Assembly (NCBI GenBank): GCA_006503535.1
Contig: QYRS01000013.1
Coordinates: forward strand, 310,001 to 374,000
Direction of reading: 5' to 3'
DNA length: 64,000 nucleotides
Origin: Arthrinium phaeospermum
Taxonomy: Eukaryota > Ascomycota > Sordariomycetes > Amphisphaeriales > Apiosporaceae
The translations under genes and the position numbers were made by a program. The notes beneath the pieces were generated by a model. That model did no database searches, was not told where the DNA came from, and saw only the letters and a list, made by a program, of their open reading frames with translations. This document shows positions 1 through 10,177 of the stretch, in pieces. The number at the start of each line of letters is the position of its first letter. The first letter of the stretch is position 1.

Positions 1-1
1 C

Positions 2-2280
2 CAAGCCGACCTCGCGCGGGAACTCGGCCGCCTGGACCTCCTGCGTGCGAATCTCGGGTCGCAGGTCATAGCGACCCGCTCCGTCAGTAATGGCATGCTC
101 GCCTCGGCTGCCGAAACGGCCGGCCGCCTCTCGAACCGAGTCAAAGAGCTGGACCTCGAAAAGGACCGCGTACAACAGACACTGCAAGTGGTCGAGCAAG
201 TCGCCGAGCTCAAGGCCTGCGTGCACGGCGTGGTCGGGTCCATGGGGGCTCCCCAGGACTGGGAGGCCGCGGCCGGATACATCTCGAGAGCATCCAAGGT
301 CCCGGAGAGCGTGATCAAGGGAGGCTTTGCCGCGGCTATCGTGCCCAGCGTCGAGGTGCCGGATGCGCCGTGGGTGACGTTAGAGAACGCCAAGGAGAGC
401 TTGTGCGGCCTGTTCCTGCGCGAGTTCGAGAAGGCGGCGCAGGAGGGAGACGGAGCCAAGGTCACGAGATTCTTCAAGCTGTTCCCTCTCATCGGCCGTG
501 CCGACGTTGGGTTGGATGTGTATGGCCGCTACGTCTGCACGGGCGTGGCAGGTACTGCCCGCCAGACATGGAAGCTGGTCCCAGGGGCTGCTGGGCAAAA
601 AGACGGCTTCCTATACGCCAACGCTTTGACGAAGCTTTTCGAACACATTGCACAGATCGTAGAGGGGCACGGTGGTCTTGTGGAGCGGCATTATGGCGAA
701 GGCAAGATGGTCAAAGTGATAGAACGTCTACAAATGGAAGTCGACGTACAAGGAGGCATAATACTGGATTCCTGGAGCGACGAGCGGACGGTGGAGAGGA
801 AGCTCACCGACGTCAAGAGTTATCCATTTTCGTTCCTCGTGCAGAGTTTCTTACCGCCGCAAAAGGGTATTACAGGTACTCCTAGGATGAACTCTCCAGC
901 TCTCGGCGGAGGGACCAATGCCAGGGACAGCGAGGACGAAGGCGTCAACATGAAGGAGGTAGATGCCCTGCTTAACGAGATAGCTCTCATGCTTGGACGC
1001 TGGTCTCTTTACACGAGGTTCCTCGCTGGAAAATGCAAGGTAAGTTCATGCAATATGTGTGCATACTCAACTATCTCACTAACATGCTATAGATGCCTGG
1101 GCCAGAGGATGATGCCACCCTATCTATCCCAGATGCGTTGTCCAAGTCGAATCTGTTAAGGAAAGTGTCCGACAAACTGATTACCCCCTATGATATCCTG
1201 TCGACATTCTACTTCAGAAGATCGGTCGAGAAGGCATTCCAGCTGGATGAGTCACCTTCGGGCCTCACGCTCAACATAAATAAGCCGGTTGGCACCGATC
1301 CTCCCTATATTATATCGGCGGTTGATGATGTCATGTACATTGTCAGCACGGTCATCCAGAAGTCGATTTCTACATCTCAGAGAGATGTTGTTGGCCACGT
1401 TATTCCTACCATTGGAAGGGTACTGGGATCCGACTTCATCGGGATGGTGCAGAGGAGGATGAGAGACGAGTCGTACCCCAAGCCAGTGATCCAAGGTGGC
1501 TTCCCGCCTGAAGACAAAATCGTCTCCTTTATAATCCTCATCAACACTCTGGACGTTGCGACTGAGTATCTTTCACGCATTATCACGCAATGTTTGGGAA
1601 CTTCAGACGAAGCCAGCGTCCCTGCTCAGTCAAGCCCTATTGCCAACTCGTTTCCTTTCGAGCATGATGCCACTTTTGTGACGTCGGCTTTAACAACACT
1701 GAACGCATCATTCTCGACCAAGGCAAACGAGCTTTTGTCGGATGGGCTCCAAGTCCTACTGAATATGGTGATCAAGCAGCGACTACGGCCTATCATCCTG
1801 GATACGTTCCGTGATGCTGACTATACTTTGACGGAGGACGAGCTGGCAGAGATAGCACAGCAGAACGACGAGGATGAAGAAGAGTTGATGGACCACGTAC
1901 AGCGGAGGTTCGAGCATGGCTGGAACGCGCTGATGAAACCTGTGGAGCGGTTGATGACGCCAAAGACGTTCAGTACGCTCATGATGAGCACGGCCAAACA
2001 TCTGGCCGTGGTGCTGGAGAAGAGGATATGGAGCTCAAGTGGCAGAATCAATGCGTTTGGCGCCATTCGTATGGAGCGGGACTTCTCGGGCATTGTCCGG
2101 GTCGTGGCCAAGGGCAACTACACCGTGAGGGAAGCATTTGCAAGGGTGACGCAGATGCTCATGGTTGCCAACATGGAAGACGACGAGTGGGATGAGATCA
2201 TGGCCGAAGGGGAGGACGATGGCATACAGTGGGTGCTCAACGAGGAAGAGCGGCGGAAGGCTAGAAACCTCGTAAGATGA
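2..2280 (+). CDS. COG4: Conserved oligomeric Golgi complex subunit 4 (5'-partial)
   Basis: COG4 is a lobe A subunit of the COG tethering complex, which acts in retrograde vesicle traffic within the Golgi. Reading frame 2 is open from the window edge, so the true start lies upstream. Exons are <2..1039 and 1093..2280, joined in phase 0; the 53-bp intron 1040..1092 begins GTAAGT and ends CTATAG. The visible 741 residues begin with a coiled-coil-like helical stretch (LDLEKDRVQQTLQVVEQV), followed by the all-helical COG4 core with the segment FFKLFPLIGR and a long C-terminal helical part ending in EEERRKARNLVR. Assignment rests on recognising the COG4 family pattern; no catalytic motif is expected. 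THOC7 follows on the same strand after about 420 bp. Confidence 0.88.
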
Positions 2281-2697
2281 GGCCGCCCTTGGCTGGAATA
2301 CTGCATTCTTGATCTCTGGTCAAGTCAAAATGATTGAGTTTGGGTTTGAACTAGAAGTCTTGCATTAAGCAAGTAAATGATATACAACCAATGATCTGGG
2401 CAGCTTGCTCACTTATCCATCAATTGTGCCCAACTACAGCACATTCAAGTACCTAGAGGCATGTGCTGTTGTATAACCGCTCCACTTTTTAAATGCAAGA
2501 ATCCCTGCCCGAGTTACGGCCAGTAAATCCAATTCCAAACAACGAGCTACGGCTAATTGTTTGTCGTCTCAACTCAGCCTTCAACAATTAATCCAGTCCA
2601 CGCCTCAATACCTGCCGGTCCTCCTCCTCTCAACTACGAACACCTACAGCATCCTCTAAATTCGGTTGTTTGCTTTTGGTTCAGATTGACCGAAACC
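2281..2697. other. COG4-THOC7 spacer
   Basis: AT-rich spacer holding the COG4 3' untranslated region and the THOC7 promoter and leader. The THOC7 frame stays open upstream to about 2557 but has no ATG there. No separate gene is seen. Confidence 0.6.
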
Positions 2698-3861
2698 ATG
2701 GCGACATCTCGCTATGATCTTCTCGATCAGCACGACGAAGACGAGCTGCACAAGAGCCGCCAGCTGCCCGTAGAAATCAGACCCTTCCAGCGAATCTCGA
2801 AGCACGTCGCCCTCGCCAAACTCCCCGCCACCAAGCTGCCCACGCCGCCGCCCGAGGGCGCCCCCGAATCCCAAGATGGCGCCAGCGCCGCGGCCGCGTC
2901 GGGCTACATGGGCCAGGTGCACGGCAACGCCGAGGCGATGAAGGAGGACATCCAGCTGGACTTTGCGGCCTTTGACAGCACCATCACGCGGCTGCAGTTC
3001 CTGGCGACGGCCAACGAGAAGGAGCGCGAGCGCTACGCGACGGACCGGAGCAAGATCCTCGAGACCATGGAGGCGGTGCGGAGCTCCAACGCGAGCCTGC
3101 GGACGCAGCTGGACGAGGCGCGCGCGACGCTGGCGCAGCGCAAGTCGTTCGACGAGCTCGCCGACCGCATCACGTCGAACCGGATGCTGCGCCCGCGCGC
3201 CGAGCAGGCCGTCAACCTCGACAAGCTGGCCGAGGAGTGCGACGAGCTGCAGCGCGAGAGCGAGACCTACGGCGTCACCTGGCGCGAGCGCAAGGAGCAG
3301 TTCGACAAGCTCGTCGGCGAGGGCGTCAACCTGCTGCGCCTCATCCGCGACGAGAAGGAGGAGGTCGAGCGCCGCGAGGGCATGGACGTGGAGGACGGCG
3401 ACGACGACGACAGCAATAACAACAACCCCACGCCCGGCGGCGGCAAGCAGGGCGGCAGCCAGAGCGGCAGCGGCACGCCCGCGCGACACGGCGACGGAAA
3501 CGGCACGCCGAGGCCGGGAAGCAGCTCGGGACGCACGCCGCGGCATGATAGTCCCGGTGCCGGAGGTGGCGGTGCTGGTGCTGCAGATAACTTGAAGCCT
3601 CAGCCGGACGCAGCGGGCAGCTTTTCCAGAGGGGGCAGCCTTGCGCCGAGTCTACGAGGGAATAGCCCGGCGGTACGGGGTGGCCCGGGCAGCAGTCATG
3701 GTGGCAAGGACGGTGAGCCAGAAGAGGGTGAAGACGTGGAGATGGGCGAGCCGACACAAGCTGCGGACACGCCGATGGCTGAGGGTGGCGTTAAGGAAGA
3801 AACACCCCAGATCACAGTTGACGCACCTGCCGGCACCGATGACAAGATGGATACGACGTGA
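2698..3861 (+). CDS. THO complex subunit 7 (THOC7/Mft1-like)
   Basis: Single-exon gene for 387 residues. The THO complex couples transcription elongation by RNA polymerase II to mRNP packaging and export in the nucleus. The protein opens with a conserved segment (RYDLLDQHDEDELHKSRQLP), followed by a coiled coil at about residues 80-225 (KERERYATDRSKILETMEAV onward), as in the Tho7/Mft1 family. The last third is low complexity: an acidic run DDDDSNNNN, glycine/serine-rich repeats and an acidic tail. The start was chosen at the first in-frame ATG (gaaaccATGG, good context); the frame upstream lacks ATG. Very high GC content produces long antisense open frames that are not genes. It converges with the tubulin cofactor A gene. 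Confidence 0.88.
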   Translation: MATSRYDLLDQHDEDELHKSRQLPVEIRPFQRISKHVALAKLPATKLPTPPPEGAPESQDGASAAAASGYMGQVHGNAEAMKEDIQLDFAAFDSTITRLQFLATANEKERERYATDRSKILETMEAVRSSNASLRTQLDEARATLAQRKSFDELADRITSNRMLRPRAEQAVNLDKLAEECDELQRESETYGVTWRERKEQFDKLVGEGVNLLRLIRDEKEEVERREGMDVEDGDDDDSNNNNPTPGGGKQGGSQSGSGTPARHGDGNGTPRPGSSSGRTPRHDSPGAGGGGAGAADNLKPQPDAAGSFSRGGSLAPSLRGNSPAVRGGPGSSHGGKDGEPEEGEDVEMGEPTQAADTPMAEGGVKEETPQITVDAPAGTDDKMDTT

Positions 3862-4159
3862 AGAGGGGGGCTTGCTCGGATAAAAAGGTACATGTCAAGG
3901 ATTATGCACGCCACGGCTCAGGCAAAACAAGAGATAGGAGAGCTTATACCCCTGAATGTGAATCAAACTTGCATTTTACGATGGCTACGCTGCTGCTCTC
4001 CGACCGTGTCTACTAGCTCTTTCACCCAAGCGTCTTCAGAAAATAACTGTGGTATCATGTATGCGCAGACTTTGCACACTTCATCGTAATGGTCATTGTC
4101 GGTGTTTCTAACCTCCAAGTATAGAAGTCCTCTTACTCGGTCGGGTTTTCTGATGGTAT

Positions 4160-4682
4160 CTAAGCATCCTCTTTGGGCGTCGAAGCCAGCACCTCCTTGG
4201 CCTTGGCGAGCTCGTCGGCGTTGGCGTTGCTGTCGCCCTCGGCCGAGGCGATCTGCTCCTCGAGCCGCGAGACGGCCTCGCCGATGCGCGTCTTGAGGGG
4301 TCCGAACACCGCCTTGGTCTCCTCGATGGCTTTTTGCTACAGGCGTGGGAATTGCACCGTTAGCAAGGACGGACAAATTTGCAGGACTAAAAGGGGACAC
4401 AGAAGCTTAGGGGTGGCAGGGTGTAGTAGGAAATAGGGGGAGGATAGTGGACGACAGATGCTAGGCGAAAAGAAAAAGGCCCGTCGGTATGCATGTATTT
4501 ACCTCCTGCTTCACCATGAACTCGGCATTGCTGTCCTCGCTGGCGCTTCCGTTCTTCAGGTCGGCCTCGAGCTTCTTGACGCGCTCCTGCTGCGACGTGA
4601 GCTCCTTCTGGTACATCTTCTCCTCCTTGGTCAGACGCGAGACGGCGTCCGTCGCGATCTTGAGGGGCGAGGGCGCGGGCAT
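4160..4682 (-). CDS. Tubulin-specific chaperone A (tubulin-binding cofactor A)
   Basis: Two exons, 4503..4682 and 4160..4336, joined in phase 0 across a 166-bp intron (donor GTAAAT, acceptor TGTAG), giving 118 residues. The protein is a short helical bundle typical of cofactor A/Rbl2: N-terminal PLKIATDAVSRLTKEEKMYQ, a middle segment around QQERVKKLEADLK, then KAIEETKAVFGPLKTRI and a charged tail. Cofactor A binds beta-tubulin released from cytosolic chaperonin during tubulin folding. Length matches the family (about 105-120 residues). The last codons sit about 300 bp from the convergent THOC7 stop. Confidence 0.9.
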
Positions 4683-5224
4683 CTTGGGGTTGTTTGTTGG
4701 TTGGTTGTGGCGTAGTAGCGACGGTGAGTTGGGGTTTCGGTTGGTCTGGTGAGCCTAGGGCTTGCGTATGACTTGGAATATGTATTAGGTGAATTAGGTA
4801 TGCAAGAAGATTAGGTGATGTTGGTTTGGCTTGAGCTCTCCTGCCTAGGCTCCTAGGTTCCTGCCTAGAGTGGGATTGGGCAATCGCTATTGGGGAATTT
4901 ATTTTGGTGGGTTGGCGGGGTAAACATTGCTCGCCGCCGGGCGGCTTTCGGGGGAGGTGGGGCAAAGTAGCCGGGAGGGCCCGACGTGTAAGTCGGCCAA
5001 ACGTGTTTGCTTCATCAGATGTCTACGGTTTCTCGCATGGCATTGTAACGAATCACAGAATGTGGCCTCGAGTACTCGAATTATATATCCAGGTAACTAA
5101 CTACTTTAGGTAGTACCAGACTTGCAAAACCAAGGCCCATTATTCCAATGCTCCATCCCCTTTATAGCTTTCGATCTCGTTCCGCAGCGCCCAAGTAGCA
5201 TGCGTGTCCCAGCCGCCTTCAATA
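4683..5224. other. Upstream region of tubulin cofactor A and 3' flank of the dynamin-like gene
   Basis: GT-rich leader just upstream of the cofactor A ATG, then AT-rich DNA with TAGGTA/CCTAGG-type motifs. No coding signal is seen. Confidence 0.5.
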
Positions 5225-7827
5225 TCAAGGAGACTCGAGAGACCATGTTGGGCTGGAAACACGAGGCCATGCACGAGAGACGGGCGCCGCCGCTACCATA
5301 GCGACTGGGGCTATGTGGGGAGATGGAGGACTTGGGCCAGAAGACGTCGACAGCACCTCTGCCTCTTCCTCTACCTCGTAAGAGTTCTCGTCCGCCGAAG
5401 ATGTGTCCTCGCTTCTTCCAGTCCCGACTGCGGCCTTCTGTTAGTCGTGCTCTTCTAAGCTCTATACGCTGAGTATTGGATCGGTTGGCTTACATTCGAT
5501 GGGCGGGTGGTGTCTGGTGAGGCGCTTCAGCCCGTTAAGCCCTTTGGAGAGCACTTCAAACTTGGCAAGCAGGGACTCTCGCTCCGCCATAGTGTCCTGG
5601 CTCTCGGCTGCGAGCTGTCGGATGTCTTCGTCACTCAGCTCGGCAACAGTCTCCGGGGTGAAAAGCCCTGGCAGCTTGGAGATCAAGCAGTTCTCGACCG
5701 CGAGGTGGGCAACATCGTCAACCACCCGCTTCAGCGCAACCTAGATGAGATCGATCTTTAGTCCTGTTTTATTATGACCTGACTACCCCTCTCATAGTAC
5801 TGATACGTGACTAGCAGACTTACCTTGTAGTAGGCTTCCGACATGTCCACCGCGTTCGCCGCCCCAAACGTTCCCATGTCTGCGTGTCTGTTGGCGGTGA
5901 GGGCATTCACGATGCCATTGAAGGAGACATGGAATTTGACATCGGATCCATGTGTGCCGAATTCATGCTCCAGAGCACGTCGAAGGTCCTTCTTGTACCG
6001 CGAGGCCTCGATACTCTGCACCGTCTCCGTCAAGTAATGATTATAGGTGATCGGGTGGGCGGTATCGTGGCTGTTCAACAGTTCCGAGTTCTTGGTACGG
6101 AGCCCCGTCTTCAACTCCTCCAAAGCCTCGCCGATGTGACCCATCCAGAGTCTGTCTTTTGTCTCCTCATCAACGACATGCGAGAGAATGTAATTGACGG
6201 CGGAGTCGACCGCGCTCATGACGCGTGTCGAGTAGCTCTCGACAAGGTCTGACCAGGGCTGGCATTGCTCGTGAAACAGCTCGGTGATGATGAGGGGGTT
6301 GTAGGTGCCAGGAAGCTCGCAGCCTCGGGTCCTGCTCATCAGTCGTCGAACCTCGGCTAGATATTCGGATCTCAGGACTTGCGGCGTCATCTTGCCCCCC
6401 GAGCCCTCGGAGCCTTCCGAATAGGAGTCAATGATCTCTCGAGCTTGCCCATTCTTTCGCATGTCCTGCGCAAAGTCTTCCAGCGTGTTCTGCACGACGG
6501 CCCGCAAACGCTTGTGGTAGCCCTCGTCTTCCCGGGCATTCCCAAAGAAGGAGTCACCGTACACACCGTCCACGGCCGACCGGATCAGACTGGAGAACCG
6601 GTGGCTGGCATTCACGAGGTACTTGCGCTGCTCATCGGGGTCGCCCCTGGCCATCCCTAGTCTTCCCAGCCGGTCTGTGCAGTCGCGAAGGCCGTCTTCT
6701 ATGTCGGCCACCACCTGGGGCAGCTGAGCAATGATGTGATCTCTCAGAACTTCACTCAGGCGGGTCCGCAAGGCGGCGACTCCCTTGTGGCTCTGCGGCA
6801 GTGAGTCCCAGACCCCACTGGAAAGGAAGACGGCCTCCTTTTCGTCCCTTTCAGTATTCGACACTGCCCGATCTTGATAGTCTCGATTCACAATGACGTG
6901 CCAGCCCAGGCGGAAATCGACATCTTCGTTTCGGGCCATCTTGAAGTACATGTCTTCCATCTCTGACCCGGCTGGCAGAGTGTCTGGCTTGGTGATCAGG
7001 CCCAGCGTTCGAGACCTGCCACGGTCGAGATCCCGCGCATACTCCGTCACAATCTGCTCGGCGAACTGGCTCTTGGCGGACACAACGGCCAGGATGATGC
7101 TTCGTGGGTTTTTCATGTAAGATCGCACGAGTGACTTCACAAGCTGCCCCTCCTCCCGTGACTGGTCCTTGTTGCCAGCCGAGAAAAGGCCCGGGAGGTC
7201 GACGATAGTCAGATGAGGCTGAGTCGGCCCCGACACTTCGATGCGAAGAACGTCGTCACAGAATCGCTTGGAATCGCTCAGTGCCATGGCATGGCGCGCA
7301 CGATCCACAACATCCCCTATGTTGAGTTCGTCGAAGGTAGTGGAGAAGCCAAAAGCATCAAGCTTCTTCCTCTGGTCCTCCGAGTCATCTTTGCCCGGCT
7401 GGATAGGACCAGAGTCATCTTTGCCCGGCTGGATCGACACCCTGCAGCGCTCCTCCGACGTCTCCGTCGTACGTCGAAGAACAAGCTCCGTGGCAAAAGT
7501 GGTGGTGAGATTTGTTCCCACCGGGAAGGACAGTCCTGAGATGGCTTGAAGCACGGAGCTCTTGCCTGAAGACTGGCCACCGCATGCAACAATCTGGGGC
7601 AGGTCGATGTAACGGCTGACTCCCTTGGATCGCAGTCCGTCGATAATGTCCATCAGGACTTTATGGTCCTGGGACTAAACGACTCTCGGCGTTAGTATAG
7701 ATCTTCCAAGACGTCGAATATCTTGTTTCGGGAGGGAAAAGAGGTATCTTCCCGGGACACTCTGGAATGGGATAAAAATGAAACCTGAACGTCATACCTG
7801 GAGGTCCCTGGTGGTTTCCGGGGCCAT
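5225..7827 (-). CDS. Dynamin-like GTPase (interferon-induced Mx/dynamin family of filamentous fungi)
   Basis: Four exons: 7798..7827, 5824..7674, 5494..5740 and 5225..5427, about 776 residues. Exon 1 encodes only MAPETTRDLQ; exon 2 opens SQDHKVL, matching the family start. GTPase motifs are clear: G1 GQSSGKSS (about 43-50), G3 DLPG (169-172) and G4 TKPD (238-241). A helical stalk and a GTPase effector domain follow (VALKRVVDDVAHLAVENCLI). The introns 7675..7797 and 5741..5823 have good GT/AG sites in phase. The last intron (5428..5493) is less certain: its acceptor GCAG lies 12 nt beyond a CTAAC branch site, and the resulting acidic/proline-rich tail of 67 codons is open, but unspliced reading would instead stop at 5462. 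Such dynamins remodel membranes; the exact role here is unknown. An in-frame tandem repeat lies at residues 91-110. Confidence 0.85.
7382..7441 (-). repeat. 30-bp in-frame tandem duplication inside the dynamin GTPase domain
   Basis: Two adjacent 30-bp copies (7382-7411 and 7412-7441) share a 23-base identical core. They add ten residues, giving IQPGKDDSGP followed by IQPGKDDSED at about residues 91-110, between G1 and G3. Confidence 0.9.
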
Positions 7828-8866
7828 GTCGATGAGATAGTGGAAGCCAGCGTGTGCAGTGGTGTGCGTAGCTATTGCTCCTCTATGTAAACAGCACTGT
7901 AGATAAGCCAAGGGCCAGTACCTCGAGAAGAATAAGAGAAGTCAAGAGAACAAAACGGGGGTTTTCTTCCATTGTAGGTAGCATGAGACCAAATTGTTGC
8001 CAACAAGGCTCGCTGATATTAGGTAGCGACGCGGGAGGCCGGTCAAACTTGCATAGTGTCACCCAACCATGACTGTGATGGTAACGGGGATTGGGCAACA
8101 GCGGCGAATCAGCGACAGCGAGCAGCTCGCGGAAGAGTCGGGGAAACAACCAAACACATAAGGCGACCAATGGAGGAATTGGGGGTCTGCTCATTGCATG
8201 GGTTGAGCGATTATGGGAGTAATGCATCGTATCTTGATTATACCATTGAATACTGCATGTGCAGCAAATTGCTTTATTCCCACCAGCTACCCTATAGCCA
8301 TCCATTCATCCCATGACATGCAACTCTATTCCCTACGCGCGGACAGCTATCCTATATTACCTAGGTAGTTATATACGCAACGGAATAGTCGCCGAGGTGG
8401 AATAATGGAAATAGCTGGCCGGGTAACCCACTTGGGGCAGCTGTTGAGGGTATTGGAATAATCATAGCATTAAAGGGTTGCGTTAGAGGGTTACGTCACA
8501 TTGGCACGGTGATTCAAGACGAATAATGCTTGTCTCTCACGGACGTGGCGATGAGGCCACGCCCTCGCAATGGGTATATTCCATTGATACTTCCACTCCT
8601 TAGTGGATATTTTGGGCCACCTTGCTCTGTAGCAATCAAAAAGCAACCAAATACTCTGTCTTCCAAGGCCTTTAACCTGCCTTGCCGAGACGGGATTGTT
8701 GAATACCGTACGCCATGCTATGTATGTGTCCTCTCTGAGGGGAATAATCGCCGAAAAATGATGAATTCTAAACCCACAAAACGCCTGTCTATGCGATAAG
8801 AAGTTGATTCTTCCGCTGGTATAATAAACCTGAATGATAGTTCACCCCTCCCTCACAAGGACGAAA
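7828..8866. other. Spacer between the dynamin-like gene and SAM synthetase
   Basis: Holds the dynamin promoter and the SAM synthetase 3' flank. Short open frames here lack coding character; nothing else is seen. Confidence 0.5.
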
Positions 8867-10177
8867 TTAGAACTTCAGCTCCTTAGGCTGCTCCCAGGTG
8901 AATTCCTGGTTGGTGCCGAAGTGACCGTACTTGGCGGTCTGGTAGTAGATCGGGCGGGCAAGGTCAAGCTGCTTGACGATGACACCGGGACGCATGTCAA
9001 AGTTGGAACGAACAATGTCGATCAGTTCCTGTGCTGACTTGTCCGAGGTGCCGTAGCTGTCAACGTAGACGGAGCAAGGCTCGGCAATACCGATAGCGTA
9101 AGAGAGCTGGACCAAGGCACGACGAGCGAGCTTGGCGTGGACCAGAGACTTGGCGATCCATCGAGCCAGGTAAGCGGCAGATCGATCAACCTTGGAGAAG
9201 TCCTTTCCGGAGAAAGCACCACCACCGTGAGCACCCCAGCCACCGTAAGTATCAACAATGATCTTGCGGCCAGTCAGGCCGGCATCACCCATGGGACCAC
9301 CGATGACGAACCTGCCAGAGGGCTGGATGTGGTAGACGGTCTTGTCGTCCAGGTACTTGGCGGGGATGACCTTTTCGCATATCTTCTCCTTAAGCTCCTT
9401 GCGCAGCTCTTCGGTGGAGATGTCCTCGCTGTGCTGGGCGCTGATGACAATGGTATGGGCGCGTAGGGGGATAACGGCACCGCCGTCGTGCTTGTACTCC
9501 AAGGTGACCTGGGTCTTGGTGTCGGGTCGGAGCCAAGGAAGGCTGCCGTCGCGGCGGGCTTCGGACAGGGCCTTGTTCAGCTTGTGGGCGAGCAAGTGAG
9601 AGAGAGGGTGAAGCTCGGGGGTCTCGTCGGTAGCATAACCGAACATGAGACCCTGGTCACCGGCACCAAGCTGCTCCAAGGCCTGCTCGTAGTGCAGACC
9701 CTGAGCGATATCGGGAGACTGCTCCTCCAGAGCGACGAGGAGGTTGCAAGTTTTGTAGTCGAAGCCCTTCTCAGAGGAGTCGTAGCCAATGTCCTTGATG
9801 GCGTCTCGAACGACTTTCTGGTAGTCGACATGGGCTTTGGTGGTGATCTCACCAAAGACCATGACCATGCCAGTCTTGGTGGCGGTCTCGCAGGCGACCT
9901 TCGACAAGGGATCCACGGCCAAGCATGCGTCCAGAATGGCATCAGAGACCTGATCGGCCATCTTATCCGGGTGACCCTCGCCTACAGACTCGGACTAAAC
10001 AAATTCATCAGCACACGCCATGAGTAAACCAATTGACAAATAAACGGGAGTGGGATAACCAGCAGGACAAACAGAGAGTGGGATAACCGACAGGACAAAA
10101 AGGGAATCCAATGGACTTACAGTGAAGAGGAAGCCATCCGGATGGACGGGGCCGGTGGAAAGACCGTTGGTAGACAT
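8867..10177 (-). CDS. S-adenosylmethionine synthetase
   Basis: Two exons, 10121..10177 and 8867..9994 (phase 0), giving 394 residues, the usual size. The enzyme makes S-adenosylmethionine from methionine and ATP in the cytosol, feeding methylation, polyamine and methionine pathways. Signature motifs are present: [11 protein letters not shown] (20-30), GAGDQG (129-134) with the following LMFGYATDE, and the glycine loop GGGAFSGKD (276-284). Exon 1 encodes 19 residues ([10 protein letters not shown] onward) and the 126-bp intron splits the protein just before the GEGHPDK motif. The coding sequence is codon-biased, as expected for a highly expressed gene. A 2.4-kb spacer separates it from the divergent GPN3 gene. 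Confidence 0.97.
10048..10103 (-). repeat. 28-bp tandem duplication inside the SAM synthetase intron
   Basis: Two imperfect copies (10048-10075 and 10076-10103), each beginning GAGTGGGATAACC and containing CAGGACAAA on the plus strand, lie wholly inside the intron 9995..10120. Confidence 0.85.

Noticed and set aside
2656..3546. 296-codon antisense open frame over THOC7
   Set aside because: Leu/Ala/Arg/Val-only composition in very GC-rich DNA; a shadow of the sense gene, whose coiled-coil protein is recognisable.
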